A stretch of DNA of 64,000 nt from the NCBI GenBank assembly GCA_023807065.1, contig JAJJLU010000010.1:1-64000 (forward strand), given 5' to 3'. The stretch is from Isotricha intestinalis. Its lineage: Eukaryota > Ciliophora > Litostomatea > Vestibuliferida > Isotrichidae. Position numbers and translations under genes: made by a program. The notes under the pieces are model-generated. The model was given only the letters and a program-made list of their open reading frames with translations, did not search any database and was not told where the DNA came from. The first letter of the stretch is position 1. Every line of letters begins with the position of its first letter. Below, piece by piece: positions 19,463 through 29,441 of this stretch.

Positions 19463-22400
19463 TTAAAAACTATCAATAAAGTTTGCAGCATAATAAAAAC
19501 TCTTCCAGCGGTATTTAAAAGAAAAATATCTTAACGTGGCAATAATTATAGACAAAAATAATGGTATAATAATATTTTCAGCAACTCCAAGAAAATAATT
19601 TTTTATTAAATTAATTTGATTATTTTTATAGATACAACAAAAAATAAACAAATAATAAAAGCAAAAAAACATAATAATAAATTGAATGATAAAATAAAAA
19701 ATAACTCTTTGATTAATAATACAGAACATTAATCTAGCATATTTATTATATTTTTCTTCTTTTTTGACTTCTTTATTTAAAATTTCAAGTGGTCTAGAAA
19801 ATTCAATTAAATGACTAATTATTCGTATGATAATATAGCAAATTAAATTAGATAAAAGAGATAAAGCTAAAGAAGTTTGCATATCAAGTCCACCCCCATT
19901 ATTAAAACTTTCACTTGCTATATCATCAGTATACATAAAAGCATTTATTGTGAAATCTAAAATTAATCCAAAGAAAAATAATGATAATAATAATGTTACT
20001 AATTGAAATTTTTCTCTAAAGTAAAAGATCATTATTATATCCATTTTTGATATAAAAATTGATAATACTGATAATAAGAAAAATTTATGGTCTTTTTCTA
20101 ATGCTTCTTCAAAAGTTAATCCTTTATATTTATCTAAATTTAATAATTCTTCATTTTGTTCAAAAGTTATATTATGAAATCTTCTATTATCTTCATTAGA
20201 TTCAAATTCAAATTTATTATTGTTTATTTCATTATTTTTTTTTAATATTTTTTTATCAATTGATATTCTATCACTTTCATTATCTCCATAATTTGGAATT
20301 TTACCAGGTTTTTTCTGATAAATAACTACAACATCATTATTTTTTTTTTTTGAATTATTAATATTAAAAATTTCTCTATCACTACTTAAAATTTCATCTT
20401 TATTATTTTTTTGTCCTACTATTGGAGGAGGATTTCCAGCAAAAACTTTAAAAATTTTAGATTTTAAAATCACCAAATCTATAGTAAAGTAAAAAATCAC
20501 AAGAGTTAAATTAATTAGTATTAGAAAAAATCCAATATATAATCCTATATTTGATTTTAATTGTTCTTTAATTTTACTTAGTAATTTATAACATTTAATT
20601 ATTCTATAATTAACAAATTTATCAAAAGTAGTTATAAAATGAGTATTAGGTTTTTCAAAATATTCAACTGAATTATCAATAGTTGTTGTTGTTTTAAAAT
20701 TACACTGACAAATTATTAAATTATTATAAATATCGATGGAAGATTGTTTACATCCTTTTTCACATGCATTAATGTTTACAAAAATTTTTTCTCTTCTTTG
20801 TTTAACAGGAATATCAGTTCCATTAATTGAATAATAAGAACAATAGTCAAAATAAAAAGAAGATTGAGGATCAAACATATTTACATTTTGATCTGCTAAT
20901 TGTCTAGCTGCTTCTATGTTTGCTAAACTTTCATTTATTATTGGAAATTTTATTTCTTGTACAATATTTCCACAAACTGATAAATCCAATCTTGTTGAAT
21001 CATTTCTATAAATTCTATATTCTACTGCACTTGTTATTGAGTTTTGATTTATTGGATTTATATCTAATTTTGCTAAAATTAATGTTTCTTCTTCTGGAAT
21101 ATCATTTACACTTCGAAGCTTTTTTTCACATTCTGTAAAATCTATTTGAGTTAATGATTTATCGTAATTCTTTTGTAAATCTATTTGATTTGAAATATCA
21201 GAAACTTCGATATCAATATTATTCATTGTTATAATTTCCTTTTTATCATAAATTCTTAAAATATTTAAATCAATTAAATCTAAAATTTTGTAATTTTTAT
21301 CATATTTATCTACCATTGGTAAACATTTTTTCCCACTATAATCTAATTCATAATCATCAATACATTCACATTCTATTGAATCTTTTTTTAAAATGTATGC
21401 ATTGTCAGGACATTCATTAACACAATAATTATCAAAAATAACTTTTCCTGGTTTACAACCTTTTAAACATTCATTTGTCGATGAATCTAATAAAAAATAT
21501 TGATTATTAATACAAATTTGTCTACTTTCTGCACATTCATTTTGTTTAGATGTTTCATTGAAATAAAATAGATTTTTACATTCACATGTTTTTCTATCTT
21601 CATTTTGCACTAAATGATTTGGACATTTATCATAACAATAATTATTGAATTTGAATGAGAAGTTATCAGGACAAAATTTTTGACAATACTGATTTTTAGC
21701 TTGAACATAAAAAGGAAAATCTTCTGCTTTTCCTTTCCCACAAGCAACTTCTGATTCTGGAAAACATACAGTATCATTATTTAAATCAATTGCATATAAA
21801 TATTTACACACACAATTTTTTCTTAATCCATCATTCTCATATTCTCCTTCTGAATTTTCTGGACAATTTTCAAGACATAAATGATTGAAAGTAAAATAAT
21901 ATCTATTGTTACATATATCGACTAATTCTTTTGTAGAATTTATTTGGAAATCATATGATTGTTTTGTTTCGTTTATTCCTAAACAAAATATCATACCAGT
22001 TTCTTTATTTTGAAACCATGAGTGAATACATTTACAAGTAGAAGAATCGTCTGAAAGTTCTGAATTTTCAGGACATTGTTCATAACAAATATTATTAAAT
22101 TTAATATTAAATCTATCAGGACAATTTGTAACACATTCATTATTATCAGGGACAAATAAGTTATATTCAGTTGGAAAACTATCACAATTATATTCATTTT
22201 TTTTATTACAAATCATGAAACCATTAATGTTTATATACCATGAATGTTTACATTTGCATATCATCAATTTATTTGAATCAATGTCCTCGATTGTATCATC
22301 GGGACATGTTTTTACACATGTATTATTAAATTGATAATAATCATCAGGACATCTATGAATACAATAGGTTGATTGTGTTATTTGGTCATATATTGTGAAT

Positions 22401-25400
22401 CTATGTTCTATTGGACATTTATTTTCATCAAGACAATGAATATATCCATAATTGTCAATTATATAATAATTTTCACATATACAATAGGAGTCTATAATTC
22501 TTAATCCATTTTCTGAATTACATTCTGATTGTTTTATACAAGTTTTATTAAAAGAATATAATGTATTATCACATTTCCTTACTATTTCCTGTGTTGTCGG
22601 AATTATATAATTATTATTATCAAAAGTTTCATATTCTCCTAAGCATTCAACATATTCTCTTCCTTCGTTTTCTGATGAATAATAATACCATTTATATAAA
22701 CATTTACAAGTGTATTTTTGATTTTTATTAATTCCTTTTTCATATATTTGAATAAATTCATCTTTCCAAATATAATCACCTTCTTCTTGATTTGATGAAG
22801 AATTATCTCCTGATGATGAAGTTCCTTCTTCACTTGATGAAGAATTGTCTCCTGATGATGAAGAATCATCTCCACTTAATGAAGAATTATCTCCTGATGA
22901 TGAAGTTCCTTCTTCACTTGAAGGATTTTTTGGTACCTTAATTTTTATCACTTTTAAAGTAAAATTCTCTGAATTTTTAGGACATTTTCTATAACATTTA
23001 TTATTAAAAAAATAAGAATCTGGAGGAGAACAACTTGCCATTGAACCTAAACATTGTTTAGTTTCTACAATTAATAAACCATTATTATCACATTTATCAA
23101 GACTCTCTCCACAAACAATTGTCCCATTTTCATCTCTATACCAAGTATTTTTACAAGTACAAGTATATTGATTAAAAATATCTCTAGTTCCATAAGTATT
23201 TCTAGGGCATGTTTGATAGCATTTAGAATTATATAGATAATAAATTTCATTATTTGAATAAGGACAAGATTCAACACATTTATTATTAATAGAAGCATCC
23301 TCAGATACAATTTGTAAAGGATTAAGAGAAGGACATGAAGAATAACATTTGTATGGATTAACTGTATATACTATACAACTACACTCTGTTTCTGATATTG
23401 CAGTGGACCCAACAGGACATGATTCAACACATTGATATAGATTATATATTTTAAAATGTGGTGGACATTGAGCTACTCTTTGTCTTGTACTTGTGATATT
23501 ATAAGGATATCCTTCAATTACTTCATTTGAGTATATACAAATTTTATTGTCAGAATTTTCAGGATAATAATGGTCTTCTGCGCAATCACATGAATTACCA
23601 GTTTCTTTATATTTTTCAGGACATTTTGAATAACAAATATTATTTAATAAATACATATTAGTTTTACAATCTATTACACATTCCTTTGTTCCATTAATTA
23701 ATTTATTGTAAGTTGTTTGGGGACAAGTAGATGAATATACAGTATTATCATTACAAGTTATTGTACCTGAATTATTATAATAAGTTCCAAGACATTCACA
23801 AGTTATATCCCCATTTAATAAAGTTATATTTTTTGAAAAATTTTCACAATTTGATAAACATTTTTTACTAAATAAAATTGGATGTGTTTGAGGACATGCT
23901 TTAACACATTGTTTTTCTACTAAATAAGGAAAGTCGGAAGGACAGGAAGTCACACATCTTTTTTCATTTTCACTATCTCTGTAAAAGTAATATTTGCATT
24001 CACAAGTTAATGGTTCCTCTTCTTTTCTAACACTATCATTTGGACATTCATCATTATTAGTTATTTGATAACAATAATCATCAAACAAAACAGTATTTTC
24101 AATTTCTGAACAATTTTTTACTCTTTGTTTTCCATATTTTAAAATATAGGGATAATCTGTTCTTTTAACATTTTCAGGGATACAATAATACTTATTATTC
24201 TCAATATAATATTCTTTTTCACAAAAACAGAAGTATCCATTATCTGATTTTGCTACTGTATTTTTAGGACACATTTTATAACATATTTCATTAAATTTAT
24301 AATCAGTTGTGTTACATTCTCTCACACATTCATTTGTTCCATCAATTAAATATTTATAACCATTATTTTGATTTTCACAATAACCGACATTGTTACAGTA
24401 TATCTTATCATTTTCTTTATAAAATGTATAGTTACATTCACAAGTTTGTAAACCATTAATAAGTAATTTTTTGTAAGAATTTGAAACACATTCTTTTAGA
24501 CATCTTTTATTGAATGAAATTGGATAATCTGATGGACATGTTTCTACACATTCTTTTCTTGCTTCTAGAGTATAATTATTACATTCTATTATTTCCCCAG
24601 TACAACTAATACTCCCATCATTATTTTTTATTGTATAAAATTGACAAACACATTTTGTATTTTCAGAATTTGGTTGAGAATATTCAGAAGCAAAATCACA
24701 ATTAATATAACATTTACCATTAAATTCATATATAAACTTTTTTTCTTCATTTATAGTTTCTGAACATTCCTTTACTCTTCTCCTTGTTATAGTTGTTCCA
24801 TCAACTAAAACAAAAGGATAAGTTGTTGAAGGGGGATAACTAGGTAAACAATGATAATAACCATTATCTAAATAAAATTCATTTTTACAAATACAAACTT
24901 TATTAATTTCTTCAGCATTTTCAGGACAGCTATCTAAACACTCATTATTAAATAAAACTTTATTGTCTTGACAACCATTAGAACATTCATTTGTTGATGT
25001 TAAAAATATTTGACTTGAATCACAGCTTTTTTGTTCAGCAAAACATACTTTTATATTATTTATTCTTGTCCAATTATAATTACAATTACATATATTACCA
25101 TAATCATTTTTTGCATTTTCTGGACATTTATCTACACATTTTCCATCAAAAATATAATTTTCACAATTTAAAACACATTCTTTTGAATTTGAATTTTTTA
25201 AATAAGTATTGGCTGGACATGATTTTATATTTGGTTCAAAACAAATTGTATTTTCACCTTCTTTCTTATATAAATTTATACATTCACAAAATATTTCATC
25301 ATTTTCTGTTTTTTTTTCAGTATAATCCATCCCACAAAATTTTGAAAGAATACATTTATTATCATAAAGTCTAATATAATTTTCAACTTCATTACAATTT

Positions 25401-28400
25401 TTTACTCTTCTTTTTTGTTCTTCTATTAAAAATTTATAGTTTTGAACAGCTTCTACTTGATTATTTTCGTCTTCGATTGTTATACATATAATTTGATTCT
25501 CATCATTAATATAATATTGATAATCACAAGAACATGTTCTATTGTTTTCATTCGGTATTGTTTTTTCTGGACAATAATTATAACAATATAAATTGAATTT
25601 ATAGTATGCACATGATGCACTACATTCCAATGTGTCTGCATTTATATTTGGAAATCCTAGATTTTTACATTCATTTATTGTTGAAAAAATAATTAGATTG
25701 TTATTTTTTTTATACCAAATAGTATTACTTACACATGAACCAGATTTTAGTATTGTATTCTCAGGACAATTACTATAACATGTTAAATTAAACAGAAATT
25801 GATATTCATTTTGGCAAGTTTTTACACATTGTTTATTATTTTCATTAGTTTCTGAAAAAATTTTATAAGGATATTCAGATGGACATGACTCATTATCTGT
25901 ACATTTCATTTTATTATTATTATTTACATCATAATAATAGTAATATTTACAAATACACTTCTCAATGGTATCTCCATTATTATCATTTTCTGAAATTGTT
26001 TTTAAAGAACCAGTGCAATGATCAATCTTTATACATTCTTTATCAAATATTATTGTTGAAGGAGTACATTTTTTTACTCTTTCTTTACTATTTTCAATTT
26101 GCAAATTATACTCTGAAAGTTTCTCATTATCATTTGCATTTATACATATAATTTTATTGTCATCAGTTTTATAAAAGTAATCATTACATTCACATGAAAA
26201 AATAATCTCTCCATTATTTTGTTTTGATATAGATTTTGAATCAGAAGGACATGTTTGATAACAGATTTGATTAAATTCATATATATAATCTCCATTGCAT
26301 TTGTTCACACATTCTTTACTACCTTCTATTAATAAAGGATAACTTGGTATACATTCATCCCCTTCATCACATTTAATTAAATTATCTTCTTTATGCCAAT
26401 ATGAGCTACATGTACAAGCTTTATAATTACTTATTAATAGATCTTCAATTAGGTTTTCAGCTGAACAAGATGCTAAACATTGATAATTAAAAATATAATC
26501 ATCATTATCACAATGTTTAACACATTCTTTTCCTTTTAAATATAAATAATTTGTTGTGGTACTACAATTATGAGTTTGTGGTAAGCATTTCATTGTATCA
26601 TTGTCAAGAATATAATAATTATATAAGCATATACATTCATTATTATTTTTAATTTGATGATTATAAGTATTACATTCAGCCTCTGAAATACATGAATGAT
26701 GAAAAACAAGCAAATTCCTAGTTAAACAATTGTATACTTTTTCTTTTGAAGTACTAAGAGAATAAAGTTGATTATCATTTTCTCCTTTATTTACAGAATC
26801 ATCAATACAGACTGTGTTACCATTCGAATCTATATAATAAGATTGTTTACATACACATCTATTATCACTTGACTTTTCAGTTTTTTCCGGACACTCATTA
26901 TTATAACATATATTATTAAATCGATAATATGGTGAATTACATATTTTTGTACATTCTTTTGTGTCCATTTTTAATAATTTATATTCATCTTCTGAACATG
27001 ATTCCTCTGAATAACAATTAATTAATCCATTTGGATTTGTTTTCCAAAAATACTGACATTGACATATTTTAATTATATTACCATTTGAATCAGTTGTGAA
27101 TGATGGTTGAAGAAATTCAACTGAACTACAATCTAATAAACATTCATTATTAAAAAGATATCTATTATTATCACATATTGCCACACATTGCTTATCTTGT
27201 TTATATTTATTAGTATTTGGACAATTAGTGGATTCACTCAGACATATCATCTTATTATTCTCAATATAATATAAATTTTCACAAAAAATCTCATTTTTTG
27301 AGGAATCAAAATAAGCGTTTGTGGGCGGTGCCTCCACACAAGTTTTATAAAAAAGTTTCATATTTTCATCATTACAATTGTTAACCATTTTTTTACTATC
27401 AGAAACAAAAAATGGATAATTCTCATTTTTTTCATCTTCTCCTAAACATACTATTTTATTATTTTCTACATAATAATAATAATTACATACACACTTTATA
27501 ATTTCTGAGTCATTATTATTTTCTGTTTCTGGTCTTGTTCCTTCAGGACATTTTGAATAACAAATATCATTAAAATCAATTGTATTTAAAGGACAAGATT
27601 GAACACATTCATTAGTATCTAGAATTAATTTTTTATAATCTGAATCTGAATTGCATTTATTTTCTGAATTACATATAATTTTATTGTTTTCTTTGTAAAA
27701 TGGATTATTACATTCACAATATTTTATTCCTCCTATTTCATAAGATGTTGTTCCTAAAGGACATCCACTAGTTGAACATAAATAATTAAAAACATAATAA
27801 ATCTTTGAAGAACAAGTTTTAACACAATATCTATTATTTATTTTGAAAGGATAATCATCTGGACATTCATTGGTTGATAAACAAATTTGTTCATCATCTT
27901 CTTTTTTTATTGCCAAATTTTTACATTCACAAATTCCATTTTCATCACAATTTAAAGTAACATTGTTTTTATTTACACAATAAGTATTAAATTGACCATA
28001 TTGAGAAGGACAAGATTTATATAATTGTCGAGAACCCTCAACTTTAAATTTATAATCATTATATGAAGTAACTCCATTACTTAAACAAACTTTATTATTA
28101 CTATTACTTTCATCTAAGTAATAATAATATAAACAATCACATATAGTATTATTTTTTCCAGAATTTTCAGGACAAGTGTAATAACAATAATTATTAAAAT
28201 TATATGTATTTTCAGGACAAGATTGTACACATTCATTTGTTTCTTTAACAATTAATATATAATCAGCAGGACAATCATTTTCATTTATAATGCTTCGAAA
28301 TTCATCCAAATACCATAGGCTATTGCTTTTACAAAAATTTGTACCTGCAATTGATTCACTTCCAGAAGGACAATTTTCTTGACATTGATTCAAAAATATT

Positions 28401-28921
28401 TTTTGTTTTTCTTGTGGACATTTATCAGAACAATAAATTTCTGTAGTTGTATCTATACTATACTTGTATAATTCAGGACATTTCGTTACTGATGAATCAT
28501 AACAAATTAATCTATTATTTGATTTTGAATAGATTGAGTATTTACACTTACATTTTTTATTATCTTCATCATTCTCTAAAAGGCTATTACTTGAACAATC
28601 ACTATAACATTCATAATTATATGAATAATAATCAATAGGACACGATGAAAGCAATTCATGAGTTTGTGTATTTATATATGGAAGAAAAGATATTGTTTCT
28701 CCATCATTTAAACATATTTTTATGAACATTGATGAACTAGATAAAGAATACCAATTAAATTTACATTGACATTCACTGGATAATAACTCTATATTATCAT
28801 TATTTGAACTAACACAAGTTGTTTCAATTGTATCACCACCATTTGATATATTTTCTTGGTTATTTACTGAGCCAAATTTAAGATGGAAGATAATTGTTAT
28901 AATCAGATAAAAACCTTTCAT
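19463..28921 (-). CDS. Giant Cys-repeat multi-pass surface protein, 3152 aa
   Basis: A signal peptide (GFYLIITIIFHLKFG) precedes an ectodomain of about 2,500 residues. I count 33 modules of about 75 residues with the pattern ECVxxCPxxxxxFNxxCYxxCPExT followed by CxCxxxYY. Every third module replaces the ECV start with a [RK]-[RQE]-[RKL]-V-x-x-C start, giving a regular three-module super-repeat. A Ser/Gly/Asp/Glu insert interrupts the array at ~2000-2045. Then come one span (~2790-2812), the cytosolic motif GNPPPIVG, a charged loop, KGLTFEEALEKDHKFFLLS and four or more spans to the C-terminus. It is a plasma-membrane adhesion or receptor-like protein by architecture, with unknown ligand. The frame is fully open over 9.4 kb, arguing that it is functional. 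It ends in TAA. Confidence 0.85.
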   Translation of the reverse strand: MKGFYLIITIIFHLKFGSVNNQENISNGGDTIETTCVSSNNDNIELLSSECQCKFNWYSLSSSSMFIKICLNDGETISFLPYINTQTHELLSSCPIDYYSYNYECYSDCSSNSLLENDEDNKKCKCKYSIYSKSNNRLICYDSSVTKCPELYKYSIDTTTEIYCSDKCPQEKQKIFLNQCQENCPSGSESIAGTNFCKSNSLWYLDEFRSIINENDCPADYILIVKETNECVQSCPENTYNFNNYCYYTCPENSGKNNTICDCLYYYYLDESNSNNKVCLSNGVTSYNDYKFKVEGSRQLYKSCPSQYGQFNTYCVNKNNVTLNCDENGICECKNLAIKKEDDEQICLSTNECPDDYPFKINNRYCVKTCSSKIYYVFNYLCSTSGCPLGTTSYEIGGIKYCECNNPFYKENNKIICNSENKCNSDSDYKKLILDTNECVQSCPLNTIDFNDICYSKCPEGTRPETENNNDSEIIKCVCNYYYYVENNKIVCLGEDEKNENYPFFVSDSKKMVNNCNDENMKLFYKTCVEAPPTNAYFDSSKNEIFCENLYYIENNKMICLSESTNCPNTNKYKQDKQCVAICDNNRYLFNNECLLDCSSVEFLQPSFTTDSNGNIIKICQCQYFWKTNPNGLINCYSEESCSEDEYKLLKMDTKECTKICNSPYYRFNNICYNNECPEKTEKSSDNRCVCKQSYYIDSNGNTVCIDDSVNKGENDNQLYSLSTSKEKVYNCLTRNLLVFHHSCISEAECNTYNHQIKNNNECICLYNYYILDNDTMKCLPQTHNCSTTTNYLYLKGKECVKHCDNDDYIFNYQCLASCSAENLIEDLLISNYKACTCSSYWHKEDNLIKCDEGDECIPSYPLLIEGSKECVNKCNGDYIYEFNQICYQTCPSDSKSISKQNNGEIIFSCECNDYFYKTDDNKIICINANDNEKLSEYNLQIENSKERVKKCTPSTIIFDKECIKIDHCTGSLKTISENDNNGDTIEKCICKYYYYYDVNNNNKMKCTDNESCPSEYPYKIFSETNENNKQCVKTCQNEYQFLFNLTCYSNCPENTILKSGSCVSNTIWYKKNNNLIIFSTINECKNLGFPNINADTLECSASCAYYKFNLYCYNYCPEKTIPNENNRTCSCDYQYYINDENQIICITIEDENNQVEAVQNYKFLIEEQKRRVKNCNEVENYIRLYDNKCILSKFCGMDYTEKKTENDEIFCECINLYKKEGENTICFEPNIKSCPANTYLKNSNSKECVLNCENYIFDGKCVDKCPENAKNDYGNICNCNYNWTRINNIKVCFAEQKSCDSSQIFLTSTNECSNGCQDNKVLFNNECLDSCPENAEEINKVCICKNEFYLDNGYYHCLPSYPPSTTYPFVLVDGTTITRRRVKECSETINEEKKFIYEFNGKCYINCDFASEYSQPNSENTKCVCQFYTIKNNDGSISCTGEIIECNNYTLEARKECVETCPSDYPISFNKRCLKECVSNSYKKLLINGLQTCECNYTFYKENDKIYCNNVGYCENQNNGYKYLIDGTNECVRECNTTDYKFNEICYKMCPKNTVAKSDNGYFCFCEKEYYIENNKYYCIPENVKRTDYPYILKYGKQRVKNCSEIENTVLFDDYCYQITNNDECPNDSVRKEEEPLTCECKYYFYRDSENEKRCVTSCPSDFPYLVEKQCVKACPQTHPILFSKKCLSNCENFSKNITLLNGDITCECLGTYYNNSGTITCNDNTVYSSTCPQTTYNKLINGTKECVIDCKTNMYLLNNICYSKCPEKYKETGNSCDCAEDHYYPENSDNKICIYSNEVIEGYPYNITSTRQRVAQCPPHFKIYNLYQCVESCPVGSTAISETECSCIVYTVNPYKCYSSCPSLNPLQIVSEDASINNKCVESCPYSNNEIYYLYNSKCYQTCPRNTYGTRDIFNQYTCTCKNTWYRDENGTIVCGESLDKCDNNGLLIVETKQCLGSMASCSPPDSYFFNNKCYRKCPKNSENFTLKVIKIKVPKNPSSEEGTSSSGDNSSLSGDDSSSSGDNSSSSEEGTSSSGDNSSSNQEEGDYIWKDEFIQIYEKGINKNQKYTCKCLYKWYYYSSENEGREYVECLGEYETFDNNNYIIPTTQEIVRKCDNTLYSFNKTCIKQSECNSENGLRIIDSYCICENYYIIDNYGYIHCLDENKCPIEHRFTIYDQITQSTYCIHRCPDDYYQFNNTCVKTCPDDTIEDIDSNKLMICKCKHSWYININGFMICNKKNEYNCDSFPTEYNLFVPDNNECVTNCPDRFNIKFNNICYEQCPENSELSDDSSTCKCIHSWFQNKETGMIFCLGINETKQSYDFQINSTKELVDICNNRYYFTFNHLCLENCPENSEGEYENDGLRKNCVCKYLYAIDLNNDTVCFPESEVACGKGKAEDFPFYVQAKNQYCQKFCPDNFSFKFNNYCYDKCPNHLVQNEDRKTCECKNLFYFNETSKQNECAESRQICINNQYFLLDSSTNECLKGCKPGKVIFDNYCVNECPDNAYILKKDSIECECIDDYELDYSGKKCLPMVDKYDKNYKILDLIDLNILRIYDKKEIITMNNIDIEVSDISNQIDLQKNYDKSLTQIDFTECEKKLRSVNDIPEEETLILAKLDINPINQNSITSAVEYRIYRNDSTRLDLSVCGNIVQEIKFPIINESLANIEAARQLADQNVNMFDPQSSFYFDYCSYYSINGTDIPVKQRREKIFVNINACEKGCKQSSIDIYNNLIICQCNFKTTTTIDNSVEYFEKPNTHFITTFDKFVNYRIIKCYKLLSKIKEQLKSNIGLYIGFFLILINLTLVIFYFTIDLVILKSKIFKVFAGNPPPIVGQKNNKDEILSSDREIFNINNSKKKNNDVVVIYQKKPGKIPNYGDNESDRISIDKKILKKNNEINNNKFEFESNEDNRRFHNITFEQNEELLNLDKYKGLTFEEALEKDHKFFLLSVLSIFISKMDIIMIFYFREKFQLVTLLLSLFFFGLILDFTINAFMYTDDIASESFNNGGGLDMQTSLALSLLSNLICYIIIRIISHLIEFSRPLEILNKEVKKEEKYNKYARLMFCIINQRVIFYFIIQFIIMFFCFYYLFIFCCIYKNNQINLIKNYFLGVAENIIIPLFLSIIIATLRYFSFKYRWKSFYYAANFIDSF
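22780..22925. repeat. In-frame Ser/Asp repeat inside giant receptor
   Basis: A short tandem array on the minus strand encodes repeats of GTSSSGDNSS and GDDSSSSGDNSS types. It breaks the otherwise regular Cys modules and probably forms a flexible, possibly glycosylated or phosphorylated stalk. It keeps reading frame. Confidence 0.85.
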
Positions 28922-29441
28922 TTATTATAACTAAATAATAATGATATTTATAATGATGAATTCATAAAAAAATTATTAATTGATGTTTGAAAATTATCTT
29001 AAATAAAAAATCAATGATAATAATTGTTTAATTAATTATTCTTGTTTTAAAAATTATTCAATAGATTTTCAATTTATTGACATCAATTGCATTAATTCAT
29101 TTTTTTAAATACTAATGAAACAATTAAAATTAAAGTTATTCACTTAATACATTAAATAAAAAATAATATTAACAGAACCATAAATTTTTTAGTAAATAAT
29201 ACAAATAATTGAAATAAATGAAAGTTTTTGGTTTTTGTATAATTCTCTTTGAGTCGCAATAATTGATATTATTCAATTAAAGCATTAAAAAGAGAAAAGA
29301 TTAAAAAGTTTATCTACGGTTAAATAATTTATAAATAATTATTTTAACAACCAAAATAACTAATATTCTATTAGATAAATAAATAAAATTATTTATAAAT
29401 ATAAAATCTTTTTAAATGTAAAAAAAATTATTTAATATAAA
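28922..29441. promoter_or_regulatory. Divergent spacer between giant receptor and second DUF229 gene
   Basis: These 520 A/T-rich nt lie between two start codons, so both promoters must be here. No repeat, RNA gene or open frame of note is visible. A short GC-bearing stretch (gagtcgcaa, near 29,252) is the only compositional feature. Confidence 0.4.
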
